Source of the DNA: Deltaproteobacteria bacterium
Lineage (GTDB): Bacteria > JAEEML01
DNA: 22,940 bases
Assembly (NCBI GenBank): GCA_016283195.1
Contig: JAEEML010000131.1
Location: 1-22,940 of the forward strand
Direction: 5' to 3'
This document shows, piece after piece, positions 16,224 through 22,763 of the stretch (within the stretch, counting starts at the first letter, position 1; every line of letters begins with the position of its first letter). Under the pieces are notes generated by a model. The model worked only from the letters and a program-made list of their open reading frames with translations. It searched no databases and was not told where the DNA came from. The position numbers and the translations under genes were made by a program.

Positions 16224-17378
16224 ATGAAAAAAATCACTCTCTTAGTCTTATGGCCATTATTTTTCGCCGCTTGCAGCAGCAATTCCACAGGCTCTCACGA
16301 TTGCCCGCAAAATTTAAACCCAAACGCTGCCCCCAAAGCAGTAAAACCGGCTAATGAAGCCAATAACCAAGGAGTAGAAGCCATGAATCTGGAGCAAAAA
16401 TGGGACAAAGTCTTTAAAGAGAGCAGCAAAGTAAAGCACCAAAAAGTCACTTTCCGTAACCGTTTCGGCATCACGCTCGCCGCTGATATGTATATTCCCC
16501 AAGATGCTGCCGCTAAGAAACTCCCGGCCATCGCTGTTTCCGGCCCCTTTGGCGCGGTGAAGGAGCAATCGTCCGGTTTATATGCTCAAACTCTGGCCGA
16601 GCGCGGCTTTTTAACCATCGCCTTTGACCCCTCTTTTACCGGCGAATCGGGCGGCGAGCCGCGCTACATGAACTCTCCGGATATCAATACCGAGGATTTT
16701 AGCGCTGCTGTTGATTTTCTTACGGCCCATGAGCTCGTAAATCCCGACGCCATCGGCATTTTGGGCATCTGCGGCTGGGGCGGCATGGCTATCAATGCGG
16801 CCGCCATCGACACGCGCATCAAAGCCACTGTGGCCTCAACCATGTACGACATGAGCCGCGTTACCGCTAAAGGCTACAACGATTCTGCCGATTCCGCCGC
16901 AGCCCGCCAGGCTCTCCGCAAGCAAATGAGCGATCAGCGCACTATTGATTATAAAAAGGGCACTTATGAGCGTGCCGGCGGCGTTATCGATCCGCTCCCC
17001 GATAACGCCCCGCAGTTTGTTAAAGACTATTATGCCTATTACAAAACGCCGCGCGGCTACCATAAGCGCTCCCTCAACTCCAACGAAGGCTGGGCCAAAA
17101 CCGCCGCCATCTCTCTGCTCAACAGTAAACTACTCGCTTATGCTGATGAAATTGTAAATCCCGTTCTCATCATCCACGGCGAAAAAGCCCACAGCCGCTA
17201 CTTTAGCGAGGGCGCTTTTGCCAAGATGACCGGCCGCCATGTAAAAAACGAAAACGCCACCGTCGGCAATAAGGAAATTATGATCATCCCCGGCGCCAAT
17301 CATGTGGATTTATATGATAATATGGAGAAAATCCCCTTTGATAAGCTGGAGAAGTTTTTTAGGGAGAATTTGAAATAA
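16224..17378 (+). CDS. Lipoprotein alpha/beta hydrolase (dienelactone-hydrolase-like, Cys nucleophile)
   Basis: A 384-residue protein with lipobox FFAAC (Cys17) followed by a Ser/Asn-rich linker. The alpha/beta-hydrolase fold begins at about residue 75 (VTFRNRFGITLAADMYIP), with SGPFGAVKEQSSGLYAQ and FDPSFTGESGGEPRYM. The nucleophile elbow reads GICGWGG with Cys183 in place of the usual Ser. The catalytic His is in PGANHVDLYD near the C-terminus, and the LIIHGEKAHSRYF segment carries the probable acid. Cytoplasmic relatives (YcjY-like) lack the lipid anchor, so membrane attachment is notable. ATG 16224 is chosen because GAGG precedes it and the signal peptide begins there; the frame is open from 16131. 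A TTGGGGG/CCCCCAA hairpin (16165-16193) lies in the leader. The substrate is unknown. Confidence 0.85.
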   Translation: MKKITLLVLWPLFFAACSSNSTGSHDCPQNLNPNAAPKAVKPANEANNQGVEAMNLEQKWDKVFKESSKVKHQKVTFRNRFGITLAADMYIPQDAAAKKLPAIAVSGPFGAVKEQSSGLYAQTLAERGFLTIAFDPSFTGESGGEPRYMNSPDINTEDFSAAVDFLTAHELVNPDAIGILGICGWGGMAINAAAIDTRIKATVASTMYDMSRVTAKGYNDSADSAAARQALRKQMSDQRTIDYKKGTYERAGGVIDPLPDNAPQFVKDYYAYYKTPRGYHKRSLNSNEGWAKTAAISLLNSKLLAYADEIVNPVLIIHGEKAHSRYFSEGAFAKMTGRHVKNENATVGNKEIMIIPGANHVDLYDNMEKIPFDKLEKFFRENLK

Positions 17379-17380
17379 GC

Positions 17381-17542
17381 TCATAAAAACGGTGCCATGT
17401 AGGTAGGAATAAGGGTTGTAGCGCCGTTTTTAGCCAAATCTTTGGTGTAAATTAGGTATTCGGTGTAATCTTTGTCCCAAAGCAAAGCGTTACAAACAAA
17501 CCATTTTCCGCTTTCCCGCAAATTTTTTTGGTCTAAAAACAC
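17381..17542 (-). pseudogene. Possible 3' remnant of a gene on the minus strand
   Basis: A short frame of about 53 codons with protein-like composition and no Shine-Dalgarno. It reads FLDQKNLRESGKWFVCNALL then WDKDYTEYLIYTKDLAKNGA and ends TYMAPFL before TGA at 17381. It runs out of the phased array at 17535 and is closed upstream by TGA in the array. It looks like the C-terminal end of a lost gene. I do not recognise the protein, and chance is possible. Confidence 0.3.
17385..17431 (+). terminator. Candidate terminator of the hydrolase gene
   Basis: AAAAACGGTGC (17385-17395) pairs with GCGCCGTTTTT (17421-17431), 11 bp with one G-U, around a loop of about 25 bases and ending in a T-run. It starts 7 bases after the hydrolase stop. 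The A-run on the other side could serve minus-strand transcription too. Confidence 0.45.
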
Positions 17543-17591
17543 CGTACCCCCAAAATTTTTTCAGGCAAAAAACACCGTACCCCCGAAATTT
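17502..17591. repeat. Second direct-repeat array with 33-bp period
   Basis: Copies at 17535-17558 and 17568-17591 match at 23 of 24 bases (AAAAACACCGTACCCCC, then A or G, then AAATTT). The start-to-start distance is exactly 33 bp. A degenerate third copy sits one period earlier (17502-17525), with 12 of 24 positions kept, mostly on its right side. No DUF4143 ATPase gene adjoins it. The rest of 17379-17993 holds two hairpin repeats, a possible short remnant frame and no other gene I can support. Confidence 0.7.
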
Positions 17592-17620
17592 GCCGGCTAA
17601 AGCAGAGCCGCAGCGCCGGC

Positions 17621-17692
17621 GCCCTCACCCTGACAAGTAGCGAAAATTATTGGCATCTCGCCCCTCTCTGTTTTTACAAACAGCGAGGGGCG
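17621..17692 (+). repeat. Dispersed hairpin repeat, copy 2
   Basis: GCCCTCACCCTGACAAGTAG, then ATTATTGGCATCTCG, then the hairpin at 17661-17690 (CCCCTCTCTGTTT, loop TTAC, AAACAGCGAGGGG; one mismatch). This is the full-length form of the family. Confidence 0.8.
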
Positions 17693-17885
17693 CCGCAGGT
17701 TCAAATGGTTCACTTTCTTCAGGCAAACGACATGAATTTGCTCAAGTTTCCTCTTGCGCCGCTAGGGGCGCTATGCTAGCGTGACTTCATTCGCGTTTTG
17801 TGTTAAAATATTCACTGCGATTTGGAGGGCTTAATGGCTTCGCGCAAAAAAACTTAACAATATTAGCAAATTACCGGTGCTTACC

Positions 17886-17940
17886 GCCCTCACCCCGCCG
17901 CTTTGCGGCACCCCTCTCCATTTTTACAAATAGAGAGGGG
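17886..17940 (+). repeat. Dispersed hairpin repeat, copy 3 (short form)
   Basis: It begins with GCCCTCACC and ends with the hairpin at 17911-17940 (CCCCTCTCCATTT, loop TTAC, AAATAGAGAGGGG; one mismatch). The GACAAGTA...TTGGCATCT middle is replaced by a small CCGCCGCTTTGCGGCA hairpin, so this is a shortened or rearranged copy. Confidence 0.75.
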
Positions 17941-17993
17941 AATTTACAATAATTCTCAGCAGTTGCTGGGGTAACGGCAAAGAGGAGGGCATC

Positions 17994-18278
17994 ATGGCTG
18001 CCGAATTTGTACTTACCTATATGAGCGGCGACCGGGCGCGCTGGGCCAGACAATTTCAGGATGAAATGGCCGATATAGATAGAAGATCCAGCGCGGCTGC
18101 GATATTGGAAAAGGGCATGGAAAAGGGCATGGAAAAAGGCCGGGCAGAAGGCCGGGCAGAAGGCCGAACAGAAGCAATGCTGGAACTAGTAAAGAGTAAA
18201 CTCCTCTCCGCCGCCGAAGCGGCCCGGCGCCTTAATATGTCCGAAAGCGAGCTAAAAAAGCTCTTGGAAGAGAACTAA
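17994..18278 (+). CDS. Short Rpn/PD-(D/E)XK-transposase-like C-terminal protein
   Basis: A 94-residue protein resembling the C-terminal tail of Rpn-family (recombination-promoting nuclease, TIGR01784-type) proteins. It has a charged helix, a run of GMEKGMEKG and GRAEGRAEGRTE repeats (about residues 40-58), then LSAAEAARRLNMSESELKKL, which looks like a small helix-turn-helix. The catalytic nuclease domain is absent. GAGGAGG lies 5 bases before ATG 17994, so it may be translated as it stands. The 12-bp in-frame tandem repeats behind the GMEK and GRAE units make its length prone to change. It could be a decayed nuclease gene or a genuine short form. Confidence 0.6.
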   Translation: MAAEFVLTYMSGDRARWARQFQDEMADIDRRSSAAAILEKGMEKGMEKGRAEGRAEGRTEAMLELVKSKLLSAAEAARRLNMSESELKKLLEEN

Positions 18279-18350
18279 GCCAACTATACTGTTCACTGTT
18301 CCGCTCCGCTATGGAGCCGTTCTCAACCACCGCATTTGGCTTTTTTTAAT

Positions 18351-18420
18351 CCCTCACCCCGACAAGTATTGGATTTTATTGGCATCTCTCCCCTCTCCGT
18401 TTTTACAAACAGCGAGGGGC
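18351..18420 (+). repeat. Dispersed hairpin repeat, copy 4
   Basis: CCCTCACCCCGACAAGTATT, then TTTTATTGGCATCTCTC, then the hairpin at 18390-18419 (CCCCTCTCCGTTT, loop TTAC, AAACAGCGAGGGG; two mismatches). It lies just after the Rpn-like gene and before the convergent end of the zinc-finger-like gene. Confidence 0.8.
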
Positions 18421-18484
18421 TCAGGTTGCGTAACTTGGCGATAGCGCTGGATAATTAGGCAGAAGCGGGCAAAAAAGTTGGTGT

Positions 18485-19387
18485 CTATTTTCCCAGCCTC
18501 TCCAGCCGTTGGACTGCCTTCGTAAGCGCCAACATGGTCCAGCGCGTCGCGATGCGCTGGTACACATCATCATAAAGCACAAATGAATCCCTAAATTCAT
18601 CGTCACGGAATTCGGTAGAATATTTTCGCTGACATTTAAGACAAATACGGCAGGTGTATGGAGTCGATCTCCACTTGGATATAAAGCGTGACTCAGTGGT
18701 ATATATCAATGTTCTCCCACCACAATATTCGCAAGTTCCGTAAAGATTACTCAGTGTTAAAAGCTTACCGAGCGTAGCGCCGCTATAGCGTCCAAGCCAA
18801 ATAGGTTTATAGACATAGATATTTGAGAGCTCCTCACTGTTATATATACCGCGGCTATACTTTTTAATTAGCGGGTAATTCTCCACAAATAGCTTAAAGG
18901 GCAATTCGATGCGCTCTTTTAAAAGCGGTATCCTGGCCTTTTCGTCGGGCGTCAAATCAGGGACTTCTTCCGCACTAATATCCAGAATTTGTCTAATAAG
19001 CTGATCGGTATCAGGGGCCCAAAAGTCTCTTGGCTCAAAAAAACCATCAAAGCGGGAAAAGAATTTATTTCTGTTAAAACCTTTTGTCCCCTGTGCGAGG
19101 CGTATTTTCTCAGCTCTATTACCTATTTCTTTGCGCGAAAGACCGAGCTCACTAATCTTTTGCTTATAATACTCCTGGCGCAAGCGGGGCCATTTTTGGC
19201 GCAGCATAATAAACTCGGCCTCGGCCGCTTCGCCTTCCGGCAGCTCTCTGGCCATCTCGGCCGTGGGATATTCCAAATGTAGCGCTTCTCTTTTAAGTGG
19301 CGGCCTAGCGCTCTGGGAACTCGCTATCTCGGCAGTGCCTTCAACTTTTTTATCTGCTAAATTATTTGTGATTTCGCTAGCTTGCAT
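18485..19387 (-). CDS. Unrecognised protein with a Cys4-5 zinc-finger-like module
   Basis: A 300-residue soluble protein. The first 60 residues are low-complexity and acidic. A charged helical region follows (about 60-110, SELGLSRKEIGNRAEKIRLA). The C-terminal third carries CEYCGG and, about 30 residues later, CRICLKCQRKY (roughly residues 217-255): two CxxC knuckles plus one extra Cys, typical of a zinc ribbon. I do not recognise the family. SD AAGGAGA lies 4-5 bases before ATG 19387; the in-frame ATG at 19405 lies upstream of it. Transcription probably starts near 19480 from the promoter at 19487-19515, leaving a leader with two inverted repeats. It may belong to the accessory region, but no neighbour explains it. 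Confidence 0.7.
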   Translation of the reverse strand: MQASEITNNLADKKVEGTAEIASSQSARPPLKREALHLEYPTAEMARELPEGEAAEAEFIMLRQKWPRLRQEYYKQKISELGLSRKEIGNRAEKIRLAQGTKGFNRNKFFSRFDGFFEPRDFWAPDTDQLIRQILDISAEEVPDLTPDEKARIPLLKERIELPFKLFVENYPLIKKYSRGIYNSEELSNIYVYKPIWLGRYSGATLGKLLTLSNLYGTCEYCGGRTLIYTTESRFISKWRSTPYTCRICLKCQRKYSTEFRDDEFRDSFVLYDDVYQRIATRWTMLALTKAVQRLERLGK

Positions 19388-19410
19388 TTGTATCTCCTTT
19401 AGCATTTTAT

Positions 19411-19480
19411 ATACCGCAGCAAGTAGAGCTATAAATTCGCGGTATGATCACCATCTTTTGGTCTAGCCTCTCCAAAAGAT
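19411..19480 (-). promoter_or_regulatory. Structured leader with two perfect inverted repeats
   Basis: Hairpin A: ATCTTTTGG (19453-19461) and CCAAAAGAT (19472-19480), 9 bp with a 10-base loop, at the expected 5' end of the transcript. Hairpin B: ATACCGC (19411-19417) and GCGGTAT (19439-19445), 7 bp with a 21-base loop, ending about 14 bases before the Shine-Dalgarno. Neither has a T-tract on the minus strand. They could be operators or a translation-control leader. Confidence 0.5.
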
Positions 19481-19486
19481 AGTATT

Positions 19487-19515
19487 ACTATACCACAGTT
19501 CGGTTCAAAAGGCAA
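19487..19515 (-). promoter_or_regulatory. Promoter of the zinc-finger-like gene
   Basis: On the minus strand TTGCCT (19510-19515), a 17-base spacer and TATAGT (19487-19492). The predicted start near 19480 coincides with the edge of hairpin A. Confidence 0.5.
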
Positions 19516-19817
19516 GTATAAAATCGGTCGGCGTGCGCTGACATCTCCCATGGGGCGCGAGGTAGAGAAAAATAGCTCTGGGGGCTTAGGCGGGGCGGTC
19601 GTCCCGGCAGCACGCTGCCATCACCAACTTTCCTCTGGCCTCTTAAGGGAGGTATTCTTAAAAACCAGCGGCAGGAGGCACGAGGGAAGAAATAGGGTGC
19701 TGGAATATGAGAATTGTACTGTTTTATCCAGTGGCTGATTATTTGCTTTATCGTGGTAATCGTGAATCTTTCCATTGCAAAAAACTAAGTTTTCAACCTC
19801 ACTGGAACTACATCAAA
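19516..19817. other. Intergenic stretch without a supported gene
   Basis: GC-rich in its first half (19540-19690) and AT-rich toward the DUF262 gene. A 95-codon minus-strand frame and a 39-codon plus-strand frame at 19707 exist, but neither has a ribosome-binding site or recognisable protein. Near 19778-19795 the minus strand has AAAAC-TTA-GTTTT followed by TT, a weak terminator candidate for the DUF262 gene. A structured RNA in the GC-rich half cannot be excluded. Confidence 0.4.
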
Positions 19818-21647
19818 TTAATTTAAGCCCCAACCTTCATAAAGAATTTTTAGCCGATTTTCTTGCAGTTGTTGGCATTCTTTAGCAGTATAATTTTCAA
19901 AAGCAAAACTAGCGCGGGTAATAATATAGCTGGAGAAACTCTTAGTTCTTGATGTATTTTCCTTTTTAACATGATAAGCGTGATTGCGGTTTGATGTATT
20001 TTTCCCACTAGAAATCAAGCATAAATTTCCAATTCTATGTAACCAGTATTTTCTTTCATCTTCCGTCCATTTTTTCTGCCAATATGAGTCAGAATCATTT
20101 TGAGGTAAAACGTGTTCTATAGTGATTTTTTTCCCGCTATTCATATCTGAATAGGCACTTTCATTCCGATCACTACACCATTGGTTGAGATGGAGCAGAA
20201 TATACTTTGTAAAAACCGCGCCCAATGAATCATATATTGGCCCATCAAGCATCTCTCTAAAATTCTTTTTCTCATCATCTGTTAGCTTTAAAGACAAGAG
20301 ATTTTCTGAAGTAGGCGGAGTTTCCTTAAGAGCCTTAATTTCTTTAATGATTTTGAAATAACGACTCAAACGGTGTGAGCGCCCTACCTTTTTTAACCTA
20401 AAATAGGTTGCTAATGCTTCCATTCTTTGCAACAAAGAAGAAAACTGTTCTCGGAGTTCTTTGCAGTTGGGATCTGCTAAACGAGCATTATCAAAACTAC
20501 GCTTAAGACACATGGTAACTGGTACCCAATCAGAATTCTCATGGGTATTTAAAAATGCAATCATACGGTAAATATCTTTTGCACAGGTTTCTTCAAATAC
20601 TTTAATTTTATTTTTTTTATCATCGTCATTCTCTGCAAAAATATCTTTTACGTAATCATCAATATTTTTAACAAACATAAAATGAGGAACTGTTTGAATC
20701 AGTTTTTGTAAAAAGGTGTAATAATCCTTCTCACCATTTTTATCATTCGGAATCAATTCTATATAATCATTGATAAGAGCTACCGAAGACTTTTTCTCCA
20801 TCTGTTCCATACGATACTGAATTAACATATCATTAAAAACTTCAGAATTTTCCAATTGGCTTTCCATATTCTGCCATTGTTGCACAGCATAATCCTTGTC
20901 ACTCTGCAGTTCACCAATTACGCGAGCTTTTATAATATCGACATCCTGCAAAGCCATTCCACGTGCATTCAAAGTCGAGAAAATACCAATAGCTATCTGA
21001 ACATTTGTTGTTTCTACTCGAACAATTGCACAATAGTCTAATATATGCCAAGCAAAAGCATCTAGTTTTTCACAATCATTTTTAAAACTATCAGCTAAAC
21101 ATTCTTCAAGTAACCATTTTATATTATCACGCATATGCGCTGATGCTGGTGAACCTGGGGATTGGTTTTTAATAGTGTCTTCGATCATATTAGGTGTTTG
21201 AAGATTCTGCAAATAACAATTGTCCAATTTATTAGTATTTATAACAATCCGGCGCGAAGCTTTTCTGTGCCACTCTTCTTCATTCTCAATGCTTGGGTTT
21301 CTAATTTTTGATATTCTATTTGCATCATAATTACATTTTTCTAGTTGAAGAAGAATGGCCGTCAGAAGCAACTGCAGAGATATAATACGTTGTTGTCCAT
21401 CTATAACTTCATAATATTTTTGTGTTTTTTTTGACTTCTTTTCTTGTTCAGCCAGAACAATGCATCCAAGAAAATATTCATCCTCCTTTCTGCTGATAAA
21501 ATGATCGTATATATCATCAAATAGCTGACCTACCTTTTCAGTATCCCACACATAAGGACGCTGATAGTAGGGTATTTCATAGACATTCTCTTCTTCAAAC
21601 AATTCACGAATCGAATTAACGGCAGCTTTAAAATTCTCTTCAGCCAT
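19818..21647 (-). CDS. DUF262/DUF1524 protein (GmrSD-like type IV restriction family)
   Basis: A 609-residue single-chain protein. The N-terminal DUF262 domain shows IPYYQRPYVWD (25-35) and DGQQR (83-87), the ParB/Srx-like NTPase signature. The C-terminal DUF1524 domain shows ITIEHVLPQN (about 504-513) and RIGNLCLISSGKNTSNRNHAY (split around the conserved Asn), an HNH-type nuclease motif. Family members include GmrSD, which cuts DNA with glucosylated hydroxymethylcytosine, and other antiphage proteins; the target here is unknown. I chose ATG 21647 because GAGGAGG lies 6 bases upstream, inside the frame that otherwise starts at 21662. The gene is clearly more AT-rich than the 5'-side genes, a sign of horizontal transfer. 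A 12-bp inverted repeat lies upstream at 21679-21714. Confidence 0.88.
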   Translation of the reverse strand: MAEENFKAAVNSIRELFEEENVYEIPYYQRPYVWDTEKVGQLFDDIYDHFISRKEDEYFLGCIVLAEQEKKSKKTQKYYEVIDGQQRIISLQLLLTAILLQLEKCNYDANRISKIRNPSIENEEEWHRKASRRIVINTNKLDNCYLQNLQTPNMIEDTIKNQSPGSPASAHMRDNIKWLLEECLADSFKNDCEKLDAFAWHILDYCAIVRVETTNVQIAIGIFSTLNARGMALQDVDIIKARVIGELQSDKDYAVQQWQNMESQLENSEVFNDMLIQYRMEQMEKKSSVALINDYIELIPNDKNGEKDYYTFLQKLIQTVPHFMFVKNIDDYVKDIFAENDDDKKNKIKVFEETCAKDIYRMIAFLNTHENSDWVPVTMCLKRSFDNARLADPNCKELREQFSSLLQRMEALATYFRLKKVGRSHRLSRYFKIIKEIKALKETPPTSENLLSLKLTDDEKKNFREMLDGPIYDSLGAVFTKYILLHLNQWCSDRNESAYSDMNSGKKITIEHVLPQNDSDSYWQKKWTEDERKYWLHRIGNLCLISSGKNTSNRNHAYHVKKENTSRTKSFSSYIITRASFAFENYTAKECQQLQENRLKILYEGWGLN

Positions 21648-21678
21648 TTCTAACCTCCTCATGGAAATGTCAAGTTTA

Positions 21679-21714
21679 AATTATTGCATGTAAACAGCAC
21701 AGCATACAATAATT
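21679..21714. promoter_or_regulatory. 12-bp inverted repeat upstream of the DUF262 gene
   Basis: AATTATTGCATG (21679-21690) and CATACAATAATT (21703-21714) are complementary at 11 of 12 positions across a 12-base loop. It is a candidate operator about 30 bases from the start codon, between the DUF262 gene and the divergent gene remnant. Confidence 0.45.
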
Positions 21715-21744
21715 CACACACATATACCAAGTTTATGCATTAAG

Positions 21745-22514
21745 CAACACATAAATATCGGTGCCGAAATTAAGGGGCTGCATAGAAAAGATGTCCCGGA
21801 AATCCCGCCAGAGGTAATTCGTGAACTTATTGTAAACGCCGTAATGCACAGGAACTATCTGGCGCATTCCAACATCCAGGTTTGCATTTTTGATGACCGT
21901 ATTGAAATAACCAATCCAGGTGGTTTATATGGCGGCCTGACAATGGAAAAAATGCTCTCCGGAATTTCCAGTATTAGAAATGAATTAATTGCCGATATCT
22001 TTCTAAAAATGGGCATTGTGGAAAAATGGGGAACGGGAATAAAACGAGTCAGAGAACTTTGCCAAGAAAGCGGCTTAAGCGATGTTGAATATTCTGCGGA
22101 TGAAGATTTCTTTACCGCAGTGGTTCATAGGCCCAAAAAGTTCCCCAAAGTTCCCCAAAGTTCCCCAAAGTTCTCCAAAAGTTCACCCAAAGTTCCCCGA
22201 AGTTCCCCAAAAGTTCACCCAAAGTTCCCCGAAGTTCCCCAAAAGTTCACCCAAAGTTCCCCGAAGTTTCCCAAAAGTTCACCCAAAGTTTCCCGAAAAA
22301 GATACCAGAAAATGCGCTACTAACATTAGAAGAGCTAAAGAAAAATCCCAAGGCATCTTCGACGGAGATTTCCGCAGTTATTGGTATAACCTCAAGAGCG
22401 GTAAAGAAGCATTTCGCAATTTTAAAAGAACATGGACTAATCGAATATGTTGGAGGCAGTAGAGGCGGACATTGGATTATAAAAGATGAGCCTGCTGAAC
22501 CTTACCATTCCTAA
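21745..22514 (+). pseudogene. 5'-truncated, frameshifted AlbA/RecG-like ATP-binding regulator
   Basis: The C-terminal half of the family with an N-terminal AlbA_2 domain and a RecG-like HATPase_c_4 domain. Recognisable protein begins INIGAEIKGLHRKDVPEIPP near 21745 and continues ELIVNAVMHRNY, DDRIEITNPGGLYGGL and MGIVEKWGTGIKRV. No start codon precedes it and the AlbA_2 domain is missing. After FFTAVVHRPKK the frame enters a tandem repeat and stops at 22321-22323. The expected winged-helix tail (LLTLEELKKNPKASSTEISA, then SRAVKKHFAILKEHGLIEY and GGHWIIKDE) lies in another frame and ends at 22512-22514. The gene is therefore broken twice: at its 5' end and by the repeat. Loss of the 5' part may have come with insertion of the DUF262 gene. 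Confidence 0.8.
22137..22294 (+). repeat. 10-bp tandem repeat with a 32-bp higher-order unit, inside the remnant
   Basis: It starts as AAAGTTCCCC units (10 bp). From 22177 it becomes a 32-bp unit built of AAAAGTTCACCC, AAAGTTCCCC and GAAGTTCCCC, with starts at 22177, 22209, 22241 and a partial fourth at 22273. In the plus strand T is always followed by T or C, so no frame can contain a stop. Three 10-bp units encode ten residues (FPKVPQSSPK) in every frame. The reading frame after the array depends on copy number. Confidence 0.9.
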
Positions 22515-22534
22515 GTAGCCTTTCTAAAGGCGCA

Positions 22535-22594
22535 CCTTGCCATTTGTAAAATTAAAGATGGGCAAGATGCCAATAAATTCCAATACTTGTCAGT
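22535..22594 (-). repeat. Dispersed hairpin repeat, copy 5 (diverged, opposite strand)
   Basis: On the minus strand it reads CTGACAAGTATTGGAATTTA, then TTGGCATCTTGCCC, then the hairpin (plus strand 22536-22566, CTTGCC and GGCAAG) with the TTTTACAAAT loop side kept. The outer stem bases differ from the other copies but still pair. Confidence 0.7.
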
Positions 22595-22612
22595 GTTGGT
22601 ACCTCCGTTTGA

Positions 22613-22701
22613 TTGAAATAATGCATGATTTTGACGGATCCTATGTTGAAATAATGCGCAATTTTGGCTAACTGCATGTTGAAATAATGCGTAATTTCGG
22701 C
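22613..22701. repeat. Third direct-repeat array with 33-bp period
   Basis: Three 23-bp copies at 22613-22635, 22646-22668 and 22679-22701. Each starts TTGAAATAATGC, continues with a variable centre, and ends ATTTTGAC, ATTTTGGC or ATTTCGGC. Both start-to-start distances are exactly 33 bp, with 10-base spacers of unrelated sequence. No DUF4143 ATPase gene adjoins. The rest of 22515-22834 holds hairpin copy 5, then the TetR control region. Confidence 0.8.
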
Positions 22702-22763
22702 AAATCGCCGCTGGGCGCTCACCTTATGGCGCTAGGCTGCCCATAGTGCTCTCAAATTTTCTA

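Noticed and set aside
17834-17857. Tiny frame MASRKKT behind a good GGAGGG
   Set aside because: Only seven codons. A one-base shift at the run of seven A would extend it to about 30 codons, ending in hairpin copy 3. It could be the start of a gene broken by the repeat, but nothing supports a protein.
19600-19680. Possible RNase P RNA because of a GAGGAAAG on the minus strand
   Set aside because: The bases after it do not follow the conserved RNase P core and no matching 3' core is present.
19488-19775. 95-codon minus-strand frame in the GC-rich intergenic stretch
   Set aside because: No Shine-Dalgarno, Arg/Pro-rich junk-like composition, and it overlaps the probable promoter of the zinc-finger-like gene.
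19707-19826. 39-codon plus-strand frame
   Set aside because: No ribosome-binding site and it runs into the DUF262 gene end.
21844-22323. Intact gene starting at ATG 21844
   Set aside because: That ATG is inside the HATPase domain; homologous sequence clearly extends about 100 bases upstream without any start codon.
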